Shown one piece after another: positions 24,319 through 33,272 of a DNA stretch of 64,000 nt. This stretch comes from an uncultured Clostridia bacterium (GTDB lineage Bacteria; Bacillota; Clostridia; Christensenellales; Pumilibacteraceae), in the NCBI GenBank assembly GCA_947598585.1, contig CANQFK010000002.1, forward strand, positions 30,484 through 94,483, given 5' to 3'. The notes beneath the pieces were generated by a model. That model saw only the letters and a program-made list of their open reading frames with translations. It did no database searches and was not told where the DNA came from. The stretch's first letter is position 1; each line of letters starts with the position of its first letter. The position numbers were made by a program, and so were the translations under genes.

Positions 24319-25245
24319 ATGACATTTACAGCTAAGGACGTGGCCGCTCTTCGCGACAGAACGGGCGCGGGAATGATGGATTGCAAAAAGGCTCTTGCAC
24401 ATACCGACGGCGATATGGACAAGGCGGCGGAATATCTCAGAGAACAAGGCATCAGCGTGGCAGCCAAAAAGGCTTCCCGTATAGCGTCCGAGGGCGCGGT
24501 AGTGGCTTATACGTCGAAAGACGGCAAAGTGGGCGCTCTTATCGAGCTCAACTGCGAAACCGATTTCGTTGCGCGCAGCGACGCTTTCGTGCAGGTGGCA
24601 AACGCAATAGTAAAGCAGGTAGCCGAGCGCGCTCCCAAGGATAACGACGAACTTCTCGCTTCTTCCGTAAACGGAAGCACGGTGGCAGAACTCATCACCA
24701 CCACGACGGCAAACACGGGCGAAAAGATCTCTTTCCGCAGATTCGTTCGTCAGTCGGGCGCAAAGGAAGAGGCGTACATTCATATGGGCGGCAAGATAGG
24801 CGTTTTGCTCGAAGTGGATACCGACAAGGATCTCAACGGCAATGAGCAATTCGACACTATGTGCCACGATATAGCAATGCACATAGCCGCTTTTGCACCT
24901 CAATATATTTACAACGACGAAGTTCCGTCCGAGCAAGTCGAGCATGAAAAGGAGATCTTGCGCATACAGGCTGCAAACGATCCCAAGAATGCAAACAAGC
25001 CCAAGGAGGTTCTCGAAAAGATGATCGTCGGCAGACTCGGCAAATTCTACAAGGAAGTTTGCCTTATCGATCAGGAATTCGCAAAGGACGCTTCCGTGAC
25101 CATAAGACAGCTTGTCGAAAAGACGGGCAAGGATCTCGGCGCAAAGATAACGCTCAAAAAGTTCACACGCTTCGTAATGGGCGAGGGACTCGAAAAGAGA
25201 AACGAAAATTTTGCCGAAGAGATCGCAAAAATGCAGAACAAATAA
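24319..25245 (+). CDS. tsf: Translation elongation factor Ts
   Basis: 308 aa. The UBA-like N-terminus (VAALRDRTGAGMMDCKKAL, then AAEYLREQG), the EF-Tu contact CETDFVARSDAF near residue 80 and IAMHIAAFAPQY are present. EF-Ts recycles EF-Tu by GDP release. It is slightly longer than the E. coli protein. AGGAGG precedes the start. A strong terminator follows, so much of the transcription stops after tsf. Confidence 0.97.
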   Translation: MTFTAKDVAALRDRTGAGMMDCKKALAHTDGDMDKAAEYLREQGISVAAKKASRIASEGAVVAYTSKDGKVGALIELNCETDFVARSDAFVQVANAIVKQVAERAPKDNDELLASSVNGSTVAELITTTTANTGEKISFRRFVRQSGAKEEAYIHMGGKIGVLLEVDTDKDLNGNEQFDTMCHDIAMHIAAFAPQYIYNDEVPSEQVEHEKEILRIQAANDPKNANKPKEVLEKMIVGRLGKFYKEVCLIDQEFAKDASVTIRQLVEKTGKDLGAKITLKKFTRFVMGEGLEKRNENFAEEIAKMQNK

Positions 25246-25255
25246 AAAATCACAC

Positions 25256-25286
25256 AAAGGAACGTCGATTTGACGTTCCTTTTTTT
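25256..25286 (+). terminator. Intrinsic terminator after tsf
   Basis: AAAGGAACGTC (25256-25266) pairs perfectly with GACGTTCCTTT, ending in a T-run. pyrH starts only 14 bp later, so the structure may attenuate rather than isolate pyrH. Confidence 0.88.
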
Positions 25287-25299
25287 AGGTGGAGAACTT

Positions 25300-25995
25300 A
25301 TGTACAAGCGTATTTTACTTAAACTCAGCGGCGAAGCTCTCGCCGGCAAGGACGGATACGGACTCGACGAGTCCACGGTGGACAAAGTTGTTACTCAGCT
25401 TGTAAAGCTGCGCGAAAAGGGGACCGAGATCGCGGTGGTCGTGGGCGGCGGCAACTTCTGGCGCGGCAGGCAGGGCAAAAACATGGATAAATCCACGGCG
25501 GATTACATGGGTATGCTGGCTACCACGCTCAACGCGCTCGCTCTTTGCGACGCGATAGAGTCGAAAGGCGTGCCCGCGAGAGTGCAGACTGCGATAAATA
25601 TAAACGTTATCGCGGAGCCGTTTATCTTGCGCAAGGCGCTCAAACACCTCGAAAAGAAGAGAATAGTGATATTCGCGTGCGGCACGGGCAATCCGTATTT
25701 CACGACCGACACGGGAGCGGCGCTCAGAGCGGCTCAGATAAAGGCAGACGCGCTCATCATGGCGAAGAACATCGACGGCGTTTACGATTGCGATCCGCGC
25801 AAAAATTCCAACGCGGTGAAACTCGACAGGCTGTCGTATATGGAAGTCATGAATCGCCACCTCGAAGTTATGGACCTTACGTCGATAACCATGTGTATGG
25901 AAAACAACATTCCCATAGTGGCGTTCGGGCTCAACGAGGACGATGCGATAGTGCGCGCGGGTATGGGCGAAAAAATAGGCACGATTATCAATTGA
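25300..25995 (+). CDS. pyrH: UMP kinase
   Basis: 231 aa. KRILLKLSGEALAGKDGYG, VVGGGNFWRGRQG, MGMLATTLNALAL, ACGTGNPYFTTDTGAALRA and MAKNIDGVYDCDP are the bacterial hexameric UMP kinase signatures. It phosphorylates UMP to UDP. ATG 25300 was chosen because AGGTGGAG lies 5-12 nt upstream. Upstream in-frame codons fall inside the tsf terminator. Confidence 0.96.
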   Translation: MYKRILLKLSGEALAGKDGYGLDESTVDKVVTQLVKLREKGTEIAVVVGGGNFWRGRQGKNMDKSTADYMGMLATTLNALALCDAIESKGVPARVQTAININVIAEPFILRKALKHLEKKRIVIFACGTGNPYFTTDTGAALRAAQIKADALIMAKNIDGVYDCDPRKNSNAVKLDRLSYMEVMNRHLEVMDLTSITMCMENNIPIVAFGLNEDDAIVRAGMGEKIGTIIN

Positions 25996-26001
25996 TTTCG
26001 C

Positions 26002-26030
26002 TTGTCACTGCCGTTAAATTTTGGTATACT
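26002..26030 (+). promoter_or_regulatory. SigA promoter of frr and downstream genes
   Basis: TTGTCA (26002-26007), a 17-bp spacer and TATACT (26025-26030), between pyrH and frr. Confidence 0.65.
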
Positions 26031-26061
26031 TATATGAAGATAAAAAAACATGGAGGGTCGT

Positions 26062-26637
26062 ATGGCAATAACCAATTTACAGTTTAAAGAAGAATTCGAT
26101 AAATACGAGGAGAAATTGAACAAGGGGATCGACTATCTGCGCGGCGAGTTTTTGACGGTGCGCGCAGGCAGAGCAAATCCGCAGATCCTCAATAAGATAA
26201 CGGTAGACTATTACGGCACGCCGACTCCGCTCGCCAATATGGCGAACATAACCGTTCCCGAGGCAAGAATGCTCGTCATTTCGCTTTGGGACACGTCCAT
26301 GCTCAAAGAAACGGTCAAGGCGATAATGGCGTCGGATATAGGCATCACGCCCACCAACGACGGCAAAGTTATAAGACTTGTCTTTCCGCAACTCACCGAG
26401 GAGAGGCGCAAGGAACTCACCAAGCAGGTGAAAAAGATCGCCGAGGACAGCAAGGTCACGCTGAGGAACGAACGCCGCGATATAATGGACGTTATCAAAA
26501 GGTTCAAAAAGGACAATCTTATAACCGAGGACGAGGAAAAGGCTTACGGCGCCGAAGTGCAGAAGACGCTGGACTCCTATATCGCCAAGGTGGACGCCTT
26601 ATTAAAGGACAAGGAAGCGGAAATTCTTGAGATCTGA
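26062..26637 (+). CDS. frr: Ribosome recycling factor
   Basis: 191 aa. TVRAGRANPQILNKITVDYYGTP, PLANMANITVPEARML, NLITEDEEKAYGAEVQKTLD and VTLRNERRD motifs give an unambiguous RRF. It splits post-termination ribosomes with EF-G. ATG 26062 is preceded by GGAGG. An upstream in-frame ATG at 26050 overlaps that site and is unlikely. The stop overlaps the uppS start. Confidence 0.96.
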   Translation: MAITNLQFKEEFDKYEEKLNKGIDYLRGEFLTVRAGRANPQILNKITVDYYGTPTPLANMANITVPEARMLVISLWDTSMLKETVKAIMASDIGITPTNDGKVIRLVFPQLTEERRKELTKQVKKIAEDSKVTLRNERRDIMDVIKRFKKDNLITEDEEKAYGAEVQKTLDSYIAKVDALLKDKEAEILEI

Positions 26638-27298
26638 CAACAGTCCAAGACATATAGCTTTTATCATGGACGGAAACGGCAGATGGGCGACGGAGCGTCA
26701 TTTGCCGCGCAATTCGGGGCACAAAGAGGGCGTAAAAACAATGATACGCATAGCCTCCGCGTGCAACGACCGTGCTTTACCTTATGTGTCCTTTTATGCT
26801 TTTTCGACCGAAAATAAGTACAGACCTGCTTCCGAAGTAAAGGGGCTTATTTCGCTTATGAGCCGTATGGACGAGGTCGCGGACGAACTCGTAAAGAGGA
26901 ATATAAAACTCAACGTAATGGGCGAAATATCCTATTTCGACGAAAAGATACAAGCCGTCATAAGGGATTCGGTGGCAAGAACGAGTTCGCTCACGGGCGG
27001 CGTAGTAAATATAGGGCTCAATTACGGGGGCAGAGATGAGATCTTGCGCGCGGCTGATATGTACAGGAGCTGCTTGGGCAAACAGCCGTTCGGCGATTTT
27101 TTGTATACGGCGGGTCAGCCCGATCCGGACATTCTGATAAGAACGGGCGGAGAAATGCGACTGAGCAACTTTATGCTGTATCAACTCGCATATACCGAAC
27201 TGTTTTTTACCGAAACATATTGGCCGGATTTTTCCGAAGAGGAATTGGACGCTATCATACGAGAATATTATAAAAGGGACAGAAGATTCGGCAAATGA
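26627..27298 (+). CDS. uppS: Undecaprenyl diphosphate synthase
   Basis: 223 aa, slightly short. HIAFIMDGNGRWATER holds the catalytic Asp. NSGHKEGVKTM, FYAFSTENKYRPASEV, NYGGRDEI and RTGGEMRLSNFMLYQLAYTE complete the cis-prenyltransferase motifs. It makes the C55 lipid carrier for peptidoglycan. The start is a TTG overlapping the end of frr, with AAGGAAG upstream, and indicates coupling. Confidence 0.94.
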   Translation: MRSDNSPRHIAFIMDGNGRWATERHLPRNSGHKEGVKTMIRIASACNDRALPYVSFYAFSTENKYRPASEVKGLISLMSRMDEVADELVKRNIKLNVMGEISYFDEKIQAVIRDSVARTSSLTGGVVNIGLNYGGRDEILRAADMYRSCLGKQPFGDFLYTAGQPDPDILIRTGGEMRLSNFMLYQLAYTELFFTETYWPDFSEEELDAIIREYYKRDRRFGK

Positions 27299-28173
27299 AA
27301 GATATAAAAAAGAGAGTGATAACGGGGAGCGTCATCTTTGTCGTATTTGCGACTTTTATTTTTCTGACGCTCAAAGTGCATTGGGCGTTTTTCGACGCGC
27401 TCGTTATCTTTTTGGCGCAGATCGCGTCGCTCGAAGTTTGCAACGCGATATCCAAAAAATTCCCGCGTCCGCTCGTAATATTGGTAAGTCTTACGGTCAT
27501 ATTCGGCTATCTTGCTTATATGGTGGCGCAAACGGTGTTCGATATAGGCGGAATAACGTCGTTTTATTGCATAATGCTCGTTATGTGCCTTATAGCGATC
27601 ATATGTTCGCTATGCTCGAAAAAGATAGGCACAAACAATGTCGTTTCGACCATGTTCGTGCTCGTATATCCCGTGTCCGCGCTCATGTATTTGCTCGGAT
27701 TCAATCATTTTCCCGATCCGTACAGGGCCAATATGATACTCATATTGTTTGTTTCGGCTCCGCTTACCGACACGTTCGCGTATTTCGTGGGCAGCATAGT
27801 TAAGGGCAAAAAACTTTGTCCCAAAATAAGCCCCAACAAGACCATATCGGGCGCCATCGGAGGATTGATAGGCGGAACGCTGGGCGGCGTGCTGATGTTC
27901 TTTATTTCGGGAACGGCGATAGGCGAATATCTCGGAATGGGCGCGTTCATGCCGGGACTTGCGAATTGTATCAACTTTATTTGCATGGGAGCTGTATGTT
28001 CGTTCGCCACGCAGTTCGGCGATATCTTCGCCTCGTTTATCAAACGCATAGTGGGGATCAAGGATTACGGCAATCTTCTCCCGGGACACGGCGGCGTCAT
28101 GGACAGGATAGACGGGCTCATTATAGGCGGCGTGACGCTGTTTTTGTACGCGTCCATATTGATGGCGATATGA
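27295..28173 (+). CDS. cdsA: Phosphatidate cytidylyltransferase
   Basis: 292 aa with about eight membrane helices. The C-terminal signature KDYGNLLPGHGGVMDRIDGL (near residue 260) is the CdsA pattern, and SAPLTDTFAYFVGS plus KTISGAIGG are conserved. The enzyme makes CDP-diacylglycerol for phospholipid synthesis. ATGA overlaps with uppS and dxr show tight coupling. Confidence 0.95.
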   Translation: MKDIKKRVITGSVIFVVFATFIFLTLKVHWAFFDALVIFLAQIASLEVCNAISKKFPRPLVILVSLTVIFGYLAYMVAQTVFDIGGITSFYCIMLVMCLIAIICSLCSKKIGTNNVVSTMFVLVYPVSALMYLLGFNHFPDPYRANMILILFVSAPLTDTFAYFVGSIVKGKKLCPKISPNKTISGAIGGLIGGTLGGVLMFFISGTAIGEYLGMGAFMPGLANCINFICMGAVCSFATQFGDIFASFIKRIVGIKDYGNLLPGHGGVMDRIDGLIIGGVTLFLYASILMAI

Positions 28174-29285
28174 AGAAGATAGCTATTTTCGGCAGCACGG
28201 GTTCGATAGGCACGCAGGCGCTCGACTTCATAGGTGCAAACGAGCGCGACTTTAAAGCGGACGTCCTTATCGCTCACGGCAATCTCGATCTTCTTGTCCG
28301 ACAAGCGGAGAAATTCCGCCCGAGCGCGATAGGGCTTTTGGACGAAAGCGCGTACAACAAGGACAAATTATCTAATGTAGGCGCGAAAGTCGCCGTGGGA
28401 CGAGAGGCGGTCGAACTTTGCTATGATTGCGATACCGTATTGTTTTCGGTGGTGGGAGCCGACGCTCTGTATGACCTGATGCGGCTAATAAGGAGAGGCA
28501 AAAGGATCGCTCTCGCCAACAAGGAATGTCTTGTTTCCGCAGGTAATATAATAATGAAAGAGGCGAAACGTTGCGGTGCGGAAATAGTGCCCGTGGACAG
28601 CGAACATTCGGCGGTATGGCAGTGCCTCAGAGCGGGCGGCGAAGTGCAAAAGATAGTTCTCACGGCAAGCGGCGGCAGATATTACCGCATGAGCAAGGAA
28701 GAACTCGACGAAATCACGCCCGAACAAGCGGCTGTCCACCCAAATTGGAAAATGGGCAAAAAGATATCCATCGACAGCGCGACGATGATGAACAAAGCGC
28801 TCGAACTCATAGAGGCGAGGTGGCTTTTCGACACAACGAACATAGATTATGTCGTTCATTCCGAAAGCGTCATACACTCGATGGTGATAATGAAAGACGG
28901 CGCGATTTTTGCGGAACTGTCCGAGCCCGATATGCGGCTGCCCATTTCGATCGCGCTCTCGTATCCGCAAAGGACGCCGTGCGGGATAAAGGAATTTGCG
29001 TTCGACAGACCGCTTACTTTTTTGAATAAGCGCGAGGACGTGTTCTTTGCGCCCTGCCTCGGCAAATATTGTATCTTAAAGGGCGGCTCGACAGGTGCGA
29101 CGCTCGACGCTGCCAACGAAGCGGCGGTAAAATTGTTTTGCGAGAGGCGCATAAAGTTTACCGACATAGCGGAGATAGTAAAGCGCGAATTGTATTCGTC
29201 GGACGTGCGCGAGATCGATTCCATAGACGAGATCGTCCGTTTGCACGAGGAGATAAAAAACAAGATTTATATGAATAATTTATAG
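28170..29285 (+). CDS. dxr: 1-deoxy-D-xylulose 5-phosphate reductoisomerase
   Basis: 371 aa. NADPH motif IAIFGSTGSIGTQAL, ANKECLVSAG, the metal/substrate residues in VPVDSEHSAVWQCL, LTASGGRYY and HPNWKMGKKISIDSATMMNK are all present. It catalyses the first committed MEP-pathway step. ispG two genes downstream belongs to the same pathway. ATG 28170 overlaps the cdsA stop. A long in-frame upstream extension only reads cdsA in another frame. Confidence 0.95.
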   Translation: MKKIAIFGSTGSIGTQALDFIGANERDFKADVLIAHGNLDLLVRQAEKFRPSAIGLLDESAYNKDKLSNVGAKVAVGREAVELCYDCDTVLFSVVGADALYDLMRLIRRGKRIALANKECLVSAGNIIMKEAKRCGAEIVPVDSEHSAVWQCLRAGGEVQKIVLTASGGRYYRMSKEELDEITPEQAAVHPNWKMGKKISIDSATMMNKALELIEARWLFDTTNIDYVVHSESVIHSMVIMKDGAIFAELSEPDMRLPISIALSYPQRTPCGIKEFAFDRPLTFLNKREDVFFAPCLGKYCILKGGSTGATLDAANEAAVKLFCERRIKFTDIAEIVKRELYSSDVREIDSIDEIVRLHEEIKNKIYMNNL

Positions 29286-29294
29286 GGAGAAGAA

Positions 29295-30533
29295 ATGCAA
29301 TTCATCATCAAAGTTCTGTATATCATACTTGCTATAATGATACTTCTGCTTATGATAACCATTCATGAGTTCGGACACTATATCGCAGGTAAGATACTCG
29401 GATTCAAGATCGAGGAGTTTTCGATAGGATTCGGACCGAAGATCTTTACTAAAAAGAAAAAGAACGGCGAGGCGTTCTCGATACGCTGGTTGCCGCTCGG
29501 CGGTTATTGCGCCTTTGCGGGCGAGGGGGACGACGAAAAAATTCTTGCGCCCGAAAAGATGAAAGAGAGCGTAAGATCGTCGGACGAAACGGCGACCGAA
29601 ACAGGGGCAAAAGCGAAAGACGGCGAGGCGGCGAAAGGCGCCGAAGTAAGAGCGGAAGATAACGCGACGGAGAGAACGGAAAAGAAGTTCAACGATCAGC
29701 CCCCCTGGAAACGCATAATAGTGCTTATGGCGGGCGGCGTATTCAACCTGCTTTCGGCGATAGTGTTTTCGTTCATCTTTATAGCTTTCGGCGCGGTGGG
29801 CGGAGCGAGCGTTCAAAGCGTATATCAAAGCGTCGAGCCCGAAACTCGATACACATTGCAAGCGGGCGACAAGATCGTGTCCATAGACGGACAAAAAATA
29901 GATTTCTATCACTCCATTCAGGATGAGATGGCGGGCAAAAGCGACGGCGACGTTATCGAAGTCGTAGTGCTGAGAAACGGTGAGGAAATGTCGGTAAATG
30001 TCACGCTTCATAAATACGACCCCAATTACGAATTCGACGGAAGCCCGTCGGAGAGCGGATCGGAACTTCCCAAGGACGAGAACGGCAACATCGTTTATCC
30101 CGTCGGCATGGGAATATCGCTTTTGCAGGAAAAGGCGAGCATAGGCGACGCGTTCAAGTATTGTGTGCCTTATACGGGCAAGCTGGCATGGCTTATTCTC
30201 GGAACGTTCGGCGATCTCATAGTGGGCAAGGTGCCCATAAATCAGGTGAGCGGTCCGATAGGCACCGTAAATCAGATAGCAAATTACGGCATGCAGAATT
30301 GGGCATATCTGCTCTTGTTGTTGCCGCTCATAGCAGCCAATCTCGGAATATTCAATTTGTTCCCCATTCCCGCGCTCGACGGCGCCAAAGTGGTGTTCAC
30401 GATAATCGAATGGGTGCGCGGCAAGCCCATAAATCGCGACATAGAGAACAAGATACATTTTGTCGGTCTTATAGTTTTGTTCAGTCTGGTCATCATTCTG
30501 GACGTTGTCAACATAATAATGTCCGTGCTATGA
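29295..30533 (+). CDS. rseP: RseP-type site-2 intramembrane metalloprotease
   Basis: 412 aa. HEFGH (residues 24-28) supplies zinc ligands and NLFPIPALDGAKV near residue 354 the third ligand. A single PDZ domain lies at about residues 170-250 (LQAGDKIVSIDGQKI). Between residues 88 and 133 there is a low-complexity Glu/Ala/Lys-rich insert. RseP cleaves anti-sigma factors and signal-peptide remnants in the membrane. GGGAGAAG precedes the start. Confidence 0.93.
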   Translation: MQFIIKVLYIILAIMILLLMITIHEFGHYIAGKILGFKIEEFSIGFGPKIFTKKKKNGEAFSIRWLPLGGYCAFAGEGDDEKILAPEKMKESVRSSDETATETGAKAKDGEAAKGAEVRAEDNATERTEKKFNDQPPWKRIIVLMAGGVFNLLSAIVFSFIFIAFGAVGGASVQSVYQSVEPETRYTLQAGDKIVSIDGQKIDFYHSIQDEMAGKSDGDVIEVVVLRNGEEMSVNVTLHKYDPNYEFDGSPSESGSELPKDENGNIVYPVGMGISLLQEKASIGDAFKYCVPYTGKLAWLILGTFGDLIVGKVPINQVSGPIGTVNQIANYGMQNWAYLLLLLPLIAANLGIFNLFPIPALDGAKVVFTIIEWVRGKPINRDIENKIHFVGLIVLFSLVIILDVVNIIMSVL

Positions 30534-31564
30534 TCAAAACAGTAAAGATAAAGGACCTGCTTATAGGCGGGGGAAACAGAATAACCGTCCAGTCTATGAC
30601 AAACACAAAGACCGCGGATATCGACGCCACTTGCAAACAGATACGCGGTCTGATCGACGCGGGCTGCGACATTATACGTCTTGCGGTAAGTAACGACGAG
30701 GAAGTGAACGCGTGCAGAGAATATCTGAGGCGGTTCGACGCGCCTCTTGTCGCCGACATACAGTTCGATTATAAACTTGCGATAAAATGCAGTGACATAG
30801 GCTTTGCCAAGGTGCGTATAAATCCCGGAAACATAGGCGGAGAGGATAAGGTGCACGAACTCGTCGCGGCGTGCAAAAGCAATCGCACTCCCATTCGCAT
30901 AGGAGTCAACGGAGGCTCGCTCGAAAAGGGAGCCGTCGGACGCGGAGCGGAAGCCCTTGCGGAAAGCGCGCTAAGACACGTCGCGCTTTTGGAAAAGTTC
31001 GGCTTTGACGACATCGTTATCTCGGCTAAGTCGAGCGACGTGCGCGTAATGATACAAGCCAATCGCATTCTCAGCGACAGGTGCGGCTATCCTCTCCACC
31101 TCGGAGTGACCGAAAGCGGCGACGCGGAATACGGCACGATAAAGTCGGCGATAGGAATAGGCGCGTTGCTTGCCGACGGGATAGGCGATACGATACGCGT
31201 TTCGCTGACAGGCGATCCCGTAAGCGAGGTGATAGCGGCAAAGAAGATCTTGCGCGCGGTGGGACTTGACAAAAATTATTGCGAGATAATTTCCTGTCCG
31301 ACCTGTTCGAGGTGCGGATATGACTTGCCCGAGATAGTAAGGCAGGTGCGTGAGGAAACAAAGGACATTGATTTTCCTCTCAAAATAGCGATAATGGGTT
31401 GCGTCGTCAACGGACCGGGCGAGGCGAAGGACGCCGATCTCGGAGTCGCGGGCGGCGGCGATAAGGCTGTCTTGTTTACAAAGGGCAAAGTATACAAGAC
31501 CATTCCCATGTGCGATATTTTGCCCGAACTCAGAAGAATGATCGCGGAGCATACGAAAAGGTGA
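30530..31564 (+). CDS. ispG: 4-hydroxy-3-methylbut-2-en-1-yl diphosphate synthase (flavodoxin)
   Basis: 344 aa. ITVQSMTNTKTADI, DIIRLAVSNDEE, VRINPGNIGG and the 4Fe-4S ligands in CPTCSRCGYD and MGCVVNGPGEA identify IspG (GcpE). It performs the penultimate MEP-pathway step. ATG 30530 overlaps the rseP stop by 4 bp. Its own stop overlaps the GTG of the PolC-like gene. Confidence 0.95.
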   Translation: MIKTVKIKDLLIGGGNRITVQSMTNTKTADIDATCKQIRGLIDAGCDIIRLAVSNDEEVNACREYLRRFDAPLVADIQFDYKLAIKCSDIGFAKVRINPGNIGGEDKVHELVAACKSNRTPIRIGVNGGSLEKGAVGRGAEALAESALRHVALLEKFGFDDIVISAKSSDVRVMIQANRILSDRCGYPLHLGVTESGDAEYGTIKSAIGIGALLADGIGDTIRVSLTGDPVSEVIAAKKILRAVGLDKNYCEIISCPTCSRCGYDLPEIVRQVREETKDIDFPLKIAIMGCVVNGPGEAKDADLGVAGGGDKAVLFTKGKVYKTIPMCDILPELRRMIAEHTKR

Positions 31565-33105
31565 ACGATTTTTTGGGTAAACTTGCGGAAAGCACGGGGC
31601 TCGATATGTCCGACGTGCGCCTTTCCGAATTGAACGTCAATATCAGGCAGGATACGCTTGAAATCGTTTTGGTTTGCCCCGAAGAAAAGGAAAAGGCGCT
31701 CACGGACGATATAAAACTCATCGAAACGTGCTCGAATAAGATCTTGGGCGTCATGTTCAAGGTCAGGGTAAAGATAAAGAAGAGTTATTTCGACGAGGCA
31801 TATTTTACATATGCGCTTTTGGGCTTTTTGCAAAAGTACCCGCTCATAAAGCACAACATAAAGAGCGGGAATTTTCAGTTCGACCGTATCGAGGACGAGA
31901 TAAAGGTCACCTTAAAGGCGCCGTCCGCGGTTTGCGAATATATACGAAGCCGAAACATTTTCGGCGAGATAAAAAATTTCATCTTCAACAATTATTGCGA
32001 AAAAATTTCGCTCGATTTGGAAGAAACGGAACTCGAAAACGAGGATATCGACGTTTATATCCCCGAAAAAAAGCTCGTTTACGACTATGAGGGCGGGCGC
32101 AAGATAAAGGTGACCAACGTCGAATCGTTCATAGGCGATCCCATTTACGAGCGCCCGGGCTATATCGCGGACGTTCGTCAGGGCGACGGCATAGTGCTGT
32201 GCGGCACGATAAAGGATTTTACCGAACGCAAGCGCGCCATGAAAGAGGGCGACTCGGAGCAGAAATATTTCTTCAAATTCCGCCTCGAAGATTTTACGGG
32301 CTCGGTGAATTGCATATATTTCCCGACAAAGAAGTCGCTTGATAAGATAAGGCTGCTCGGCGACGGAAAGGAGATCGTGGCGTTCGGCACCGTCGAATCG
32401 AACACGTTCAAGGGCGAAACATCGCTTTCGTACAGAGTAAGGTTCATATCGCTTTGCACCTTGCCAAAAGATTTCGTCGTCAATCGCGCGCGCATGGTCG
32501 TTCCCGACCGATACGCTCGGATAACCCCCGTCCCGTACGAAAATTACGAGCAGGACGACATTTTCAGACAAAAAGAAGAAACGCCGCCATTCCTTATAGG
32601 CAAGAAGTTCGTCGTGTTCGACCTCGAAACGACGGGGCTCGACAGGATAAACGACAGGATAATCGAGATAGGCGCGGTCAAGATCGAGGACGGAGTTATG
32701 ACCCAAACATTTTCGACGCTCGTCGATCCCGAATGTCTTATTCCCGAAAAGATCGTCGGCATTACGCACATTACCGACGCCGACGTAAAGGGCAAGCCGC
32801 TTATCGAGGAAGTAATGCCCGATTTCTATAAATTTTGCGACGGCGCGACCATGGTGGGACAAAACAGCATACAGTTCGACGTCCCCTTTCTCAGAGCCAA
32901 AGCCGAGCCTATGAACATATATTTCGAAAACGACCAGCTCGACACAATGCTTTTGGCGAAGAAGTTTTATCCGGGGCTGAGCAAATATACCCTCGACTTC
33001 CTTTCGAAAACTTTCGGCTTTGTCAACGAGGAAGCGCACCGAGCCGTTTCGGACGCGGTGACCACCGCAAAGATATTCATAAAACTTGCCGCTTGTATGA
33101 AATGA
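31561..33105 (+). CDS. PolC-like protein with only N-terminal, OB and 3'-5' exonuclease domains
   Basis: 514 aa, in the position normally held by polC (about 1400 aa). Residues 1-180 resemble the PolC N-terminal domain (FLQKYPLIKHNIKSGNFQF). Residues 195-300 form an OB fold (CGTIKDFTERKR, FKFRLEDFTGSVNC). Residues 345-510 are a DEDDh exonuclease with VVFDLETTGLD, VGQNSIQFDVPFL and HRAVSDA, so all catalytic residues are present. PHP, polymerase palm, fingers and tau-binding parts are absent and the next gene follows normally. It is probably a proofreading or repair nuclease derived from PolC. The GTG start overlaps the ispG stop. Confidence 0.85.
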   Translation: MNDFLGKLAESTGLDMSDVRLSELNVNIRQDTLEIVLVCPEEKEKALTDDIKLIETCSNKILGVMFKVRVKIKKSYFDEAYFTYALLGFLQKYPLIKHNIKSGNFQFDRIEDEIKVTLKAPSAVCEYIRSRNIFGEIKNFIFNNYCEKISLDLEETELENEDIDVYIPEKKLVYDYEGGRKIKVTNVESFIGDPIYERPGYIADVRQGDGIVLCGTIKDFTERKRAMKEGDSEQKYFFKFRLEDFTGSVNCIYFPTKKSLDKIRLLGDGKEIVAFGTVESNTFKGETSLSYRVRFISLCTLPKDFVVNRARMVVPDRYARITPVPYENYEQDDIFRQKEETPPFLIGKKFVVFDLETTGLDRINDRIIEIGAVKIEDGVMTQTFSTLVDPECLIPEKIVGITHITDADVKGKPLIEEVMPDFYKFCDGATMVGQNSIQFDVPFLRAKAEPMNIYFENDQLDTMLLAKKFYPGLSKYTLDFLSKTFGFVNEEAHRAVSDAVTTAKIFIKLAACMK

Positions 33106-33179
33106 CCTCGTTATCGGCGGAAAAGTTGCGAAAAAATTAAAATTGCGTTAAAAAATCAAGCCTTTTTACCCCAAAACAG

Positions 33180-33208
33180 TTGCAAATGCGTTGTAATTGT
33201 GATATAAT
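33180..33208 (+). promoter_or_regulatory. SigA promoter of the rimP-nusA-infB operon
   Basis: TTGCAA (33180-33185), a 17-bp spacer and TATAAT (33203-33208). The rest of the 33106-33272 gap holds the leader hairpin and no gene. Confidence 0.78.
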
Positions 33209-33220
33209 AACTATGTTATT

Positions 33221-33262
33221 AAGCGTGCTGAGAGTGAACCTTTTGGTTCGCTCTCTGCTTTA
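33221..33262 (+). promoter_or_regulatory. Leader hairpin upstream of rimP
   Basis: GAGAGTGAACC (33230-33240) pairs with GGTTCGCTCTC (33245-33255) around a TTTT loop with one G-U pair. AAGC/GCTT extends the base. A comparable hairpin precedes rimP (ylxS) in many Firmicutes. Its role, possibly NusA feedback, is inference. Confidence 0.6.
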
Positions 33263-33272
33263 TGGGTGCAAA

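Noticed and set aside
23449..25257. Open frame of 602 codons on the minus strand
   Set aside because: It runs antisense through rpsB and tsf, both certain genes. It is a by-product of codon bias.
27816..28169. N-terminal extension of dxr by 118 codons
   Set aside because: The extra codons re-read cdsA in another frame and are Arg-rich. Dxr homologues begin at the NADPH-binding motif at 28170.
30161..30529. N-terminal extension of ispG by 123 codons
   Set aside because: It overlaps rseP in another frame. IspG homologues start at 30530.
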